The notes under the pieces were generated by a model. That model had not been told where the DNA came from. It made no database searches and saw only the letters and a list, made by a program, of their open reading frames with translations. 60,000 nucleotides of DNA, taken from contig NC_092677.1 in NCBI RefSeq assembly GCF_964355755.1, forward strand, positions 5,091,001 through 5,151,000, in the 5' to 3' direction. The translations under genes were made by a program, and so were the position numbers. How positions within the stretch are numbered: position 1 is the first letter of the stretch; the number at the start of each line of letters is the position of its first letter. This DNA is from Antedon mediterranea. Lineage: Eukaryota; Echinodermata; Crinoidea; Comatulida; Antedonidae. Shown one piece after another: positions 11,168-23,075 of the stretch.

Positions 11168-12851
11168 ATGATGAAACTATTAACTCTAACTAATTCTAAA
11201 GATATTGCAAATGTATTAAATAAATATTTTGCCAATGTGGGTCCAACATTAGCTCAAAGTATTCAATCTACTAATCAACTCTCTAACTTTACTAATGATT
11301 TAAATAATACTAACGACAAATTAACTTTTAAATATGTTAATAAACAAGACATACATAAACTTCTTAACTCACTTTCATCAAAAAAAGCAACTGGAACTGA
11401 TGAAATACCAGCTAATCTTCTAAAAATCGCTATCGATGAAATTGTTTACCCAATAACATATATAATTAATTTATCTTTAAAAAATTTAACCTTTCCAAAC
11501 CAATGGAAAAGGGCCAAGATCTGCCCTCTTCATAAAGGTGGAAATAAAAATGAATGTAATAACTATAGGCCAATTTCAATTCTCCCAGTATAATCTAATG
11601 TTCTTGAAAAAGTTGTATTTGAACAAGTTTATGATTTCCTAAATCTAAACAAAATGCTATATGAAAATCAGTCTGGGTTTAGACCAGGCTACTCAACTAC
11701 GACTGCATTGCTTAATATCACAGAGACCTGGCTAGAAGCCATTGACAAAGGAAATTATATTGGGTTAGTAATGATAGACTTGAAAAAGGCTTTTGATACA
11801 GTAAATCACAGTATTCTTATCAATAAACTAAGATCTTTCAATTTTTATTCAAATGTTATTCAGTGGTTTGAAAACTACCTGCATAATCGTGTACATATAA
11901 CCATGGTGATTTTTCTGATGAAAGTCACAGTATATGTGGAATTCCTCAGGGGTCCATCCTTGGACCATTATTGTTTCTCCTTTATGTTAATGACTTGCCT
12001 AATGCTGTAAATAAATGCTCTGTTTCTATGTATGCTGATGACACTGCCATATACTACACTTCCAATAATATTAATAACCTTACTGAAACAATAAATTCTG
12101 ACTTATTGTGTCTTAAAAGATGGCTCATATGCAACAAACTTAGCCTAAATGTTAAAAAAACTGAATTTATGTTAATTGGAACGAGTCAGAGGTTAAGTAA
12201 ACTATCTGACTTACAAGTCAACATTAACATAGATGGAGAACCAATCTCTTGTGTAAATAAATGTAAACACCTTGGTGTGATATTAGATAATAATCTTTCT
12301 TGGTGCTCACAAATCGATAATGTAAAATCTAAGGTTTTGCAGAGCTTGTACTACTTAAAAAAGACTAATAATATATTTCCAAAAGAAATTCAATGCAAAC
12401 TATACAAATCACTTATGGCTCCTCATCTTGAGTATTGCCATGTTGTTTGGGGACGTTCGATATAACTCAAAGTAAAACACTACAAGTTCTTCAAAATCGC
12501 GCAGCCAAAAGTTATTACAAACAAATCTCAAACCGACTCTAGTACTCAGCTCTACAAAGTCTAAATTGGATGAACTTAGATGAAAGATTATATATAAATG
12601 AAGCTATTGTTATGTTTAAGATTATGAACAACCTTGCACCTCCATATTTATTAAATAAGTTCAATATCAAAAACAATTACTATAATATTAGAACTAAGCC
12701 AAATTTAATAGTACCAAAACCAAACACAAACTACAAAAAACGTAGCTTATCATATAGAGGTGCCAAGGTTTGGAATGAGCTACATGAAGATATTAAAAAT
12801 GTGAACTCTGTCTCTCTTTTTAAGAAACTGTTAACTGCTAATTTCATGTAG
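11168..12851 (+). pseudogene. LINE reverse transcriptase remnant, left arm
   Basis: Frames in order: KKATGTDEIP with NNYRPISILPV, then a stop at 11591-11593; QSGFRPGYST with the motif LKKAFDTVNH, then a frameshift near 11905; YADDTAIYYTS with the polymerase YADD box; and a C-terminal SYRGAKVWNEL segment typical of CR1/Jockey/L2-like LINEs. The stop and the first frameshift are shared with the right arm. A one-base loss at about 12460 that truncates the third frame is private to this arm. Confidence 0.85.
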
Positions 12852-13107
12852 CTTTATTTAAATGTAGTGTATTATTTAATTTTATAGTTAGTAAGTGTAT
12901 CCTTGTTTTATTTCATTGTAATTGTTTTATTATCTGCTTTTGTTTTTTTTGCTTCTGTAATTGTTTTATTATTTTTGATTTGATATCTGCTTTTTACATT
13001 TATTTTTGTTGGTGTTTTCCTTTGAGCACGGTCTTACTGAAAAACAACTTTTAGTTGAGTTAAGTATCCGTGATTAAATAAAGCTTATTATTATTATTAT
13101 TATTATT

Positions 13108-13144
13108 ATCGTCGCAAAGTCGCCCCATCGCAAAGTCGCCCCCG
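13108..13144. repeat. 16-base minisatellite, left arm, inner side of LINE
   Basis: Begins with the LINE target duplication ATCGTCGCAAAGTCG (13108-13122); about two units. The right arm has about four here. Confidence 0.85.
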
Positions 13145-14733
13145 GTTTTATTTCAGTAAGCGCCGCCGGTAGTAGTACGCTGTTTTAATCATATCGGTTG
13201 CGTTTGATGCCGATCGCGTTGTTACTAGACTTTGGTCGCGCTAACTGTCATATACATTATAATGTTTATCCTATTTAATATACATAATTTGTGTTTTAAT
13301 TTCTATTTTACAGGTTTTAATGGAGTAATGTGCTTTTTTAAAATCACTAAAAAAAACAGTTCCTTGTTTGAAAGTTCTAACAAGTTTATCCCTGATTTAT
13401 AGTTTCGAAAATGTTAATATAATATGATTTTAAAATTAGTTACCAGAGCCACATCTTTCTTCAACCTACAAGTGGATACCAGCTCATTTTTTTAGGATCA
13501 TATTTAAATAAATGTGTAAATGTGTAGTAGGCCTTCGTACAGGCCTAAATTAGTTAAAACAAACAGCGTTGTAATGAGTGTTATAGGCTACTTATTGATC
13601 ATTTTGCATTTATTGACGTTATTGAAGTTATATATATTACTGTATGTCTATTGTTATTTAATTTTATTATGACTTTTTAAAATGAAGAAATAAAAAATAC
13701 TAAAAAAAAGGATTTCATCGCTGATATGATCGTTTTACATGCGGGTATTTGAGTAAAATTAAAACGCTACATTTTGACCATGGAAAAACCATCGTGTCGT
13801 GTGCGTGTTTTTTAAAAAGGGGAATCCCTGACGGTCGCAGAAAGACGTAGCAGCTGTGAGGAAACAGATTGGTTTCAAATTGTGAGTCGCCTTTTAATCA
13901 ACAGCACAATGGTCATTTTACTGAAGAAATTCCTTTCAACCCTTTTGGTTATAGAACATTCTAATTATCATACCTAATAAATATCCTCATATCGGGTGTT
14001 TTAAATTAAACAAGACAGTGAAGAGGCACGGAATAATACGTACACGGACGTACGACGAATACGCACACGCATGTCATCATTTACGACATATACTTATAGT
14101 GGTGATATATATAATGGATAATGATGGGATTGCCTTTCCAGGCTTATAATCAAATGTTCATTGTAATACTAATAGTAAACTGAATGTTTATAAATAAACG
14201 TAGCAGACGTAGCCTACGTTCCCTATAAAATATTTCACGTTTAAATAAGTACATGTACTGTTAAATGACATTATGCCGAATTATACTATAATCTTAAACT
14301 ATTTTTACAAATTGTCATTTTTTAAGGCACACATCTTTCTCATAGATCTGTAAAATAAAAAAAAAATCAATTATTAATATAATAATAATAAATGTTCATC
14401 GACCAAAGTAAAAATAATCTAGATCGTAACATCATTTTATCGTGACCAAAATAAACGCGACCGATTTCGAACGTGACTGATATCATCGTAAAATGTCGGA
14501 GTGACTCCGGCGGGGTTTCCCCTTCTTCAGATGGTGCGTAATTACGGGGGTTTCCCTCTGGTGAGCTAGCGCGTTAGTGCGACCGCGGAGTGATTAGTCA
14601 GGGGGCCTTCCTCTTATGGGAGCGTGCCGATCGTGTGAGATGAGACTACATGGCGGGGCTTACCCTTTTATGCCTACACGTTCTGTGTTATTTTAATAAT
14701 TTTATGGATCATTGCGATATTTTACGCACTTGT
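13145..14733. other. Non-coding interval to the inner palindrome edge, left arm
   Basis: No supported gene. A GC-rich island at about 14490-14645 has three loose copies of a GGGGTTTCCC/GGGGGCCTTCC motif about 45-55 bases apart. The 61-codon frame at 14650 runs across the arm/spacer junction and is not kept as a gene. Mirrored at 15591-17179. Confidence 0.5.
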
Positions 14734-15590
14734 TCTAAGAAATCCAACCCCCCCATAATTCTCAACCCCCCCTTAACAACGCATGCGCGAAAAGGGAGTT
14801 TTTCATGTTTATTCAACGATTACACGCTTCACTGATCTTCGCTGGCTTGGAGGGGAGGTTGAAAATTTTAGCTAAGCTAAAACTTTCAACCCCCCCGTGA
14901 AAGTTAACCCCCCCGCCCACCTCCCTTCTCTTTTGACTGACCCTCCCCCATCTCTTATAGCAGAACCATATAGTTACCTAAAAAATAAAAAATAAATAAA
15001 CATGGATATTACGAGGGCCTTTTTATAATCATAATTTTATTTTTTTATGGCCCCAAAACGTTAAAGATGTATTGTCCCTTTGACTAATTCCAAAAAAATA
15101 AAAAATAACAGATTTCGAAAAAAGGTGGGTCATTTTGAAGTATCACAAAAATTTGTCGAAAAAAAAATCATTTAACTGAAATACAGACGTTTTTTTGTTA
15201 AAAAAATAACTTTGACTTCCAGTCAAAGTTTTCAATCAAAACATATCCCATAATAAAACGCGCTTGTTTGGCTACTCTGTATGTATAATCATAGAAGTTC
15301 CTCACAATCTGTGTGAAAATACCTTCTCAACCGTGACGAGTTGTAAACAATCATAATTAGCATATGCATAATGCGTACTCGTGGTTTGAAATCTTTGTTT
15401 ACTTTCGCTCATGACGATTTTCCAGACGAAATGTAATCAAACTAATTTACCTGTTAATTACGTAATCTTGTTGCTTTTGGCTCGAATTTTCAACTTAAAG
15501 TGAATAACTTTAATATTACTTTGATATGGCCAATTTAAATTTAGAATATTTTTTTGTGTTTCAAGGGACAATACATCTTTAAAATATTTT
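14734..15590. other. Spacer at the centre of the inverted repeat
   Basis: Single-copy sequence between the arms. It holds C-runs (14747-14771 and 14890-14920), a hairpin at about 14851-14896, and a 514-base TTAA-flanked MITE filling most of the right part. No coding region is supported. The hairpin arms read GGTTGAAAATTTTAGCT and AGCTAAAACTTTCAACC with one mismatch and are flanked by G-rich then C-rich runs. Confidence 0.85.
15065..15578. mobile_element. TTAA-flanked MITE, 514 bases, in the palindrome spacer
   Basis: Terminal inverted repeats AGATGTATTGTCCC / GGGACAATACATCT are flanked by TTAA on both sides (15061-15064, 15579-15582). There is no transposase ORF. The TTAA target duplication fits piggyBac- or Kolobok-mobilised non-autonomous elements; which one cannot be decided here. 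It shares termini with the 313-base elements in the arms but has a longer interior. Confidence 0.8.
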
Positions 15591-17179
15591 ACAAGTGCGT
15601 AAAATATCGCAATGATCCATAAAATTATTAAAATAACACAGAACGTGTAGGCATAAAAGGGTAAGCCCCGCCATGTAGTCTCATCTCACACGATCGGCAC
15701 GCTCCCATAAGAGGAAGGCCCCCTGACTAATCACTCCGCGGTCGCACTAACGCGCTAGCTCACCAGAGGGAAACCCCCGTAATTACGCACCATCTGAAGA
15801 AGGGGAAACCCCGCCGGAGTCACTCCGACATTTTACGATGATATCAGTCACGTTCGAAATCGGTCGCGTTTATTTTGGTCACGATAAAATGATGTTACGA
15901 TCTAGATTATTTTTACTTTGGTCGATGAACATTTATTATTATTATATTAATAATTGATTTTTTTTTTATTTTACAGATCTATGAGAAAGATGTGTGCCTT
16001 AAAAAATGACAATTTGTAAAAATAGTTTAAGATTATAGTATAATTCGGCATAATGTCATTTAACAGTACATGTACTTATTTAAACGTGAAATATTTTATA
16101 GGGAACGTAGGCTACGTCTGCTACGTTTATTTATAAACATTCAGTTTACTATTAGTATTACAATGAACATTTGATTATAAGCCTGGAAAGGCAATCCCAT
16201 CATTATCCATTATATATATCACCACTATAAGTATATGTCGTAAATGATGACATGCGTGTGCGTATTCGTCGTACGTCCGTGTACGTATTATTCCGTGCCT
16301 CTTCACTGTCTTGTTTAATTTAAAACACCCGATATGAGGATATTTATTAGGTATGATAATTAGAATGTTCTATAACCAAAAGGGTTGAAAGGAATTTCTT
16401 CAGTAAAATGACCATTGTGCTGTTGATTAAAAGGCGACTCACAATTTGAAACCAATCTGTTTCCTCACAGCTGCTACGTCTTTCTGCGACCGTCAGGGAT
16501 TCCCCTTTTTAAAAAACACGCACACGACACGATGGTTTTTCCATGGTCAAAATGTAGCGTTTTAATTTTACTCAAATACCCGCATGTAAAACGATCATAT
16601 CAGCGATGAAATCCTTTTTTTTAGTATTTTTTATTTCTTCATTTTAAAAAGTCATAATAAAATTAAATAACAATAGACATACAGTAATATATAACTTCAA
16701 TAACGTCAATAAATGCAAAATGATCAATAAGTAGCCTATAACACTCATTACAACGCTGTTTGTTTTAACTAATTTAGGCCTGTACGAAGGCCTACTACAC
16801 ATTTACACATTTATTTAAATATGATCCTAAAAAAATGAGCTGGTATCCACTTGTAGGTTGAAGAAAGATGTGGCTCTGGTAACTAATTTTAAAATCATAT
16901 TATATTAACATTTTCGAAACTATAAATCAGGGATAAACTTGTTAGAACTTTCAAACAAGGAACTGTTTTTTTTAGTGATTTTAAAAAAGCACATTACTCC
17001 ATTAAAACCTGTAAAATAGAAATTAAAACACAAATTATGTATATTAAATAGGATAAACATTATAATGTATATGACAGTTAGCGCGACCAAAGTCTAGTAA
17101 CAACGCGATCGGCATCAAACGCAACCGATATGATTAAAACAGCGTACTACTACCGGCGGCGCTTACTGAAATAAAACCG

Positions 17180-17246
17180 TGGGCGACTTTGCGATGGGGC
17201 GACTTTGCGTTGGGGCGACTTTGCGATGGGGCGACTTTGCGACGAT
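17180..17246. repeat. 16-base minisatellite, right arm, inner side of LINE
   Basis: About four units of GCGATGGGGCGACTTT on the plus strand, two more than the left arm, accounting for most of the 30-base offset between the arms here. Confidence 0.85.
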
Positions 17247-19305
17247 AATAATAATAATAATAATAATAAGCTTTATTTAATCACGGATACTTAACTCAAC
17301 TAAAAGTTGTTTTTCAGTAAGACCGTGCTCAAAGGAAAACACCAACAAAAATAAATGTAAAAAGCAGATATCAAATCAAAAATAATAAAACAATTACAGA
17401 AGCAAAAAAAACAAAAGCAGATAATAAAACAATTACAATGAAATAAAACAAGGATACACTTACTAACTATAAAATTAAATAATACACTACATTTAAATAA
17501 AGCTACATGAAATTAGCAGTTAACAGTTTCTTAAAAAGAGAGACAGAGTTCACATTTTTAATATCTTCATGTAGCTCATTCCAAACCTTGGCACCTCTAT
17601 ATGATAAGCTACGTTTTTTGTAGTTTGTGTTTGGTTTTGGTACTATTAAATTTGGCTTAGTTCTAATATTATAGTAATTGTTTTTGATATTGAACTTATT
17701 TAATAAATATGGAGGTGCAAGGTTGTTCATAATCTTAAACATAACAATAGCTTCATTTATATATAATCTTTCATCTAAGTTCATCCAATTTAGACTTTGT
17801 AGAGCTGAGTACTAGAGTCGGTTTGAGATTTGTTTGTAATAACTTTTGGCTGCGCGATTTTGAAGAACTTGTAGTGTTTTACTTTGAGTTATATTCGAAC
17901 GTCCCCAAACAACATGGCAATACTCAAGATGAGGAGCCATAAGTGATTTGTATAGTTTGCATTGAATTTCTTTTGGAAATATATTATTAGTCTTTTTTAA
18001 GTAGTACAAGCTCTGCAAAACCTTAGATTTTACATTATCGATTTGTGAGCACCAAGAAAGATTATTATCTAATATCACACCAAGGTGTTTACATTTATTT
18101 ACACAAGAGATTGGTTCTCCATCTATGTTAATGTTGACTTGTAAGTCAGATAGTTTACTTAACCTCTGACTCGTTCCAATTAACATAAATTCAGTTTTTT
18201 TAACATTTAGGCTAAGTTTGTTGCATATGAGCCATCTTTTAAGACACAATAAGTCAGAATTTATTGTTTCAGTAAGGTTATTAATATTATTGGAAGTGTA
18301 GTATATGGCAGTGTCATCAGCATACATAGAAACAGAGCATTTATTTACAGCATTAGGCAAGTCATTAACATAAAGGAGAAACAATAATGGTCCAAGGATG
18401 GACCCCTGAGGAATTCCACATATACTGTGACTTTCATCAGAAAAATCACCATGGTTATATGTACACGATTATGCAGGTAGTTTTCAAACCACTGAATAAC
18501 ATTTGAATAAAAATTGAAAGATCTTAGTTTATTGATAAGAATACTGTGATTTACTGTATCAAAAGCCTTTTTCAAGTCTATCATTACTAACCCAATATAA
18601 TTTCCTTTGTCAATGGCTTCTAGCCAGGTCTCTGTGATATTAAGCAATGCAGTCGTAGTTGAGTAGCCTAGTCTAAACCCAGACTGATTTTCATATAGCA
18701 TTTTGTTTAGATTTAGGAAATCATAAACTTGTTCAAATACAACTTTTTCAAGAACATTAGATTATACTGGGAGAATTGAAATTGGCCTATAGTTATTACA
18801 TTCATTTTTATTTCCACCTTTATGAAGAGGGCAGATCTTGGCCCTTTTCCATTGGTTTGGAAAGGTTAAATTTTTTAAAGATAAATTAATTATATATGTT
18901 ATTGGGTAAACAATTTCATCGATAGCGATTTTTAGAAGATTAGCTGGTATTTCATCAGTTCCAGTTGCTTTTTTTGATGAAAGTGAGTTAAGAAGTTTAT
19001 GTATGTCTTGTTTATTAACATATTTAAAAGTTAATTTGTCGTTAGTATTATTTGAATCATTAGTAAAGTTAGAGAGTTGATTAGTAGATTGAATACTTTG
19101 AGCTAATGTTGGACCCACATTGGCAAAATATTTATTTAATACATTTGCAATATCTTTAGAATTAGTTAGAGTTAATAGTTTCATCATTTTCTTCATCATT
19201 TGTGGTTTTAATACTTGTTATATTCATGCTTTTAATTTTGCCAGGAATAATTAATTTAATATTTTCCCATATCTTTTTCTGATCTTTAGTATTGAGTTGT
19301 TGAGA
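17247..19305 (-). mobile_element. 5'-truncated CR1/Jockey-type LINE, right arm
   Basis: Mirror copy without the nested insertion. Target duplication at 17232-17246 and 19306-19320; tail of repeated ATA/ATT at 17247-17268. Confidence 0.85.
17503..19199 (-). pseudogene. LINE reverse transcriptase remnant, right arm
   Basis: Same order of RT motifs and the same stop (after ISILPV) and frameshift as the left arm. The YADD frame runs further (to 17812) than in the left arm. Private changes include Leu for Pro in FRLGYS and Ser for Leu in FTNDS. Confidence 0.85.
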
Positions 19306-19397
19306 CGACTTTGCGACGATGGGGCGACTTTGGGATGGGGCGACTTTGTATTGGGCGACTTTATATGGGGCGACTTTGCGATGGGGCGACTTGACTG
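19306..19397. repeat. 16-base minisatellite, right arm, outer side of LINE
   Basis: Mirror of 9988-10079; same unit order. Confidence 0.85.
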
Positions 19398-20374
19398 GAT
19401 CCCTATTTTCAGCGGCCTAGTACTAAGTATCCGACGTATCTAGCTTGCCTAGGCCGATTAGGCAATGTCGTTGACTCACCTCTCTTGAGAAAAGATTTCC
19501 TTACAATTGGAAATAGAATGGGGTTATAGCCTATCCATAGTTACAGTACAGGTTTAATTACTTCTGCTGCTAAAAAAAAATTGGCCTAGAGCCGCGCCTC
19601 TACGTACTACTTCAGGGGCGGAGTATAAGCGGTCTATAACCGGTCTTAGCGCTTAGCCGGCTATAATTTTCGTGACGTAGCAAGTAGTCTTTATTTATAG
19701 ACCATTGCATGCTATAATACCGCGGTCTAACCTGTAAGCGGTCTTTAAAATTAAAGCCTACTCGAAGGAGTCTTAAAACAGTCTTAAACCTCTCTTTTTG
19801 TTCTTTTACGTATTATTTATCGTCAAAGACAACCAATTGAACGAGTTTTAAGTGTTAAATCTAATAATAACGGTGATTTTATTCTTATATAAGCCTAGAA
19901 ATAGATTTTCTGGCGTAGAAATGTACGTACTGTAAGTTATGATTGTGAATTGAACAAGCGTGACGAACATCATTTGGTTTTCTACGCGCAAAGTACGCCC
20001 TCAATTTGTTACTTTAAGACTGTTTTATAGCAATGGTCTAAAAGGGGTGACTTTAGTAAGACCGTCTATCTGATAAAGCCGGCTTTAATCCGGGAGTTAA
20101 GACTGTTTTATAGCAATCCATTTTTTCCAATAGGGTATTATGGAACGCCTGAATTGTCAAATAAGCGTAACTACGTGACTCTTGTTTATATATATTTAGT
20201 ATACATAGTTGGGGAGCAATAAAGGGTTCACCTGCACCCTCTAGCAAACTATGTTTTTGCTTCCTTTATCAATACAAATCAATTTTTTGCTATTGGTCGA
20301 TAAAAAATTGGGATACTTGGTCAGTACTGTCAGTCAATATGGTCAAAGTTAGAACTGTGCGTAACTTGATAATT

Positions 20375-21035
20375 TCTGGGTGTATTGGATTATAATTGTT
20401 TGTGCAAAACTACTCAGAAGACCTATATTTCTATTCAATCTAATGGGAAACTTTTGCCAAAAGTGGACAGAAACCCCTTCTGACCACACCACTGGTCAAG
20501 AAATTGGCCATATGAATATCTCATCAACCACTGATCAGAAAGTGATATGTAACAGTATATCCTGGTCATACCTCAAACTTTGATAACTGGCATTTCCAGT
20601 AAAAATATGATAACATCTTCTATTAGAGCTAATATAAATGTTTACATTCTGAACAATTTGACACCAAACTGAACTTTTTATGACATTTGGTTAAAGAGAT
20701 ACAGACATATTCAAACATTAAAGGTCAAAGGTCAGTAAATGACATTTCCTGTGAATTTGGAAGAACATGTTTAATTAGAGTATATATAAATATGTATGCT
20801 GTTAACAATTTAAAACAAATTTCAAGAAATTTTGACCAGTAGTTATTGAGATACAGTAAGCCAAGGTGAAAGGTCAAAATATTCAAAAATTTCATTTCCT
20901 GTCGTTTTTAAAAAAAAAGTTCTATTATAGCGAATATAAATATGTACCCTCTGATCTATTTGACACCAATATCATTTCAATTGTCAAACCCGCTGCCGAA
21001 ACTGAGGTCAGAGGTCACAGAGGTCAAATCAGATT
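20375..21035 (+). repeat. Degenerate ~150-base tandem repeat, right inner block
   Basis: Mirror of left-arm 8350-9010. Landmarks near 20655, 20805 and 20955 give the 150-base period. Perfect AGGTCA-N-AGGTCA direct repeats occur at 20722-20734 and 21005-21017. Confidence 0.6.
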
Positions 21036-22453
21036 TTCAGTAACTTTGTTTTGGCATCTCCATATCATGTTCTATCAACATGCCAAAGGGCACACTTGTA
21101 TCCACTATGGACCCTTCATTTTTAAGCAATTTAATGTCTAATATAAACAGTCAATCGGTCGACACATTGATACATATATACTTGTATCAGGGACCTGCTT
21201 GTATTATGTACTATGGCTCTCAAAAAAACTTAGAGAAAAACTAAAATTAAAGCCTACAGTTAAATGCAGATAATCAGTGCCGAGTAGCCCTAATGACCAA
21301 CTGTTTTATAAGGGGTCAGCTGCACCACACCACAATAATAATGTTGTTTAGGCCTACGTCTATAATGTATGTACAGTTTATTATTGTAATTACGTTTTTT
21401 TACTTGAACTTGAATAGTTTCATGATGGTCTAAAAATAGAAAAGTCAATCTATCTTTTTGTCATTAATGTTGTATTGAAAGTAAGTAACTACTCGTTAGA
21501 ACGATAACTCATGTTATTATTTACAAGTAGTAATCAAAAACGTTTGTGAAAGTGTGTACTTGTTATTTGTACTATATAAACTCATAAACATTAGAATACT
21601 GTAGGCCTAATACCGTCAAACAAAACCAGACAATGCTTGATAAAATTAATGAGGTGCTTATGTTGTAGCTAATACTTACAGGTTGTTGTTTTTTTTTATT
21701 TGTGCTAGAGTGATTCTGCAACATACCAGATGCGGGCAAAAGTTATATTGATCATAACCACAAAAAACCAATCTACTGTACTAACAAAAAAGTCTTACTG
21801 GTTTTGTTTAGAAGAATTCTGCCAAGTATTTTAAGAGAAATTTATATTTTTTTGTTGTGATTTTTTTAAACGCTTTTAATTTATGTAGTCCTATTTTCCT
21901 ATATCCATAGGTCAAAGATTTAACCGAATATAATATCTGAAATCATGCGTATAGCCGATCTTTAAACGTAAACATACTGTATGTTACATCCGTATATTGC
22001 AAGAAAACTCCTGTCTGTAAAGTAATAATAAAGTAACTTACAAGTATAATAAAGAAGTTTTTGTATATGAAAGTCACGCGGAAAACAATAGTATGCAAAC
22101 ACAATAAAAGTTTTTTTAATGGTATATAACGATGTACACTGTGTTGGTTTAATCATTTTGTTTCGCTATTAGCACACGCAATCATGACTTCAAAAGAAAC
22201 ACCAAGCTTAAAATAATTAATGGCAGTTTACAATCAAGACAGAGAGGATCGTTTAATTTGCCGACAGAAAAGTTTTAAAGCATCGTCAATTATCCACACA
22301 TTCATAATAAAAACAATATAATAAAACAATGCTAGATAATGTTAGCTACTCATAATTCCCAGTAACTTAGTAAAACGTTTTGGAATGAATACCTTTGATA
22401 AATAAACAGTAGTAGTGATGTATTGTGAGATAGTATTGTGTATACTGTATCAG

Positions 22454-22561
22454 TGAAATCACCTTGTGCAATACCATTCAAGGTCATGATGCAGAGAGCA
22501 CTAAAGTTAGATGGAATAGAAATGGATCACAGGCTCTGAAGATGGCACAATTAGGATTTGG
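22454..22561 (+). pseudogene. WD40-repeat exon relic, right arm
   Basis: Mirror of 6811-6918 with the same frame break. Acceptor GTATCAG before 22454; donor TGG|GTAAAT after 22561. Confidence 0.5.
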
Positions 22562-22940
22562 GTAAATATTAAATTCAATACATGCAAACACATTAACTTT
22601 AAAATAGTCTCTATAAATTGTCAAATGGAATATTATTACCTACTGTAAACAGTAATTTATATTTACTGTACTGTATTTAAATCAATAATTAACAATATTA
22701 ACTGTACAAATAGAACATGATCTTATTTATACATGGAATGAACAGTACAATGATGATTGGGTGACCTACATGGTATACTTTAATTAAAGAGGAACAGCTT
22801 TTCACTCTAAAGTCAGAGTTTTGTTCTTGGCTTTTGTATGTATCATCTCCAACCGCTATATACTATGAAAAGTAGTAGTGCATGTTTTAATTGATATGTT
22901 ACAATTTTTTTAATTTACTTTACTGTTTTTTTACGTAAAG

Positions 22941-23075
22941 AGTGAGGATGGCATGTCATGTAATCAGATTTTAGCAACTCATGGAGCAGTGTTGGCACTG
23001 TGTATTGATCTTGAAGAATGGCAGCATAGTGGCTGGAGTACAGAACACAATCAAGTTGGTGCACTAGACAAACTA
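22941..23075 (+). pseudogene. Second WD40-like exon, right arm
   Basis: Follows an AAAG acceptor. In phase 0 it reads SEDGMSCNQILATHGAV and continues ALCIDLEEWQHSGW before entering the ~245-base repeat. Joined to the TIRIW end of 22454-22561 the phases agree. It looks like the start of the next WD40 blade of the same protein. Open, but its partner exon is frameshifted and no further exons were found. Confidence 0.35.

Larger units (their letters stand above)
10080..13107 (+). mobile_element. 5'-truncated CR1/Jockey-type LINE, left arm
   Basis: Flanked by a 15-base target duplication, ATCGTCGCAAAGTCG (10065-10079 and 13108-13122), and ending in an ATT-repeat tail at 13086-13107, the hallmarks of target-primed reverse transcription. 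The endonuclease domain is missing (5' truncation); the reverse transcriptase and C-terminal region remain. About 2.06 kb once the nested 961-base insertion and its 9-base duplication are removed. Dead: see the RT pseudogene. Confidence 0.85.
1..14733. repeat. Left arm of giant inverted repeat
   Basis: Read as reverse complement, this arm matches 15591-29358 almost base for base. Position 1 pairs with 29358 and 14733 with 15591. The pairing sum shifts stepwise because of indels (29359 at the start, 29315 near 2900, 29372 near 5000, 29385 near 9000, 30355 after the 961-base insertion, 30324 at the inner edge). By eye the arms are about 98-99% identical outside indels. The outer end is cut by the window edge, so the arm may be longer. 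Identity stops sharply after the shared bases ACGCACTTGT at the inner edge. Confidence 0.95.

Noticed and set aside
14650-14835. 61-codon ORF at the inner palindrome edge
   Set aside because: Runs across the arm/spacer junction, so more than half of it exists in one copy only; composition is low-complexity and no domain is visible.
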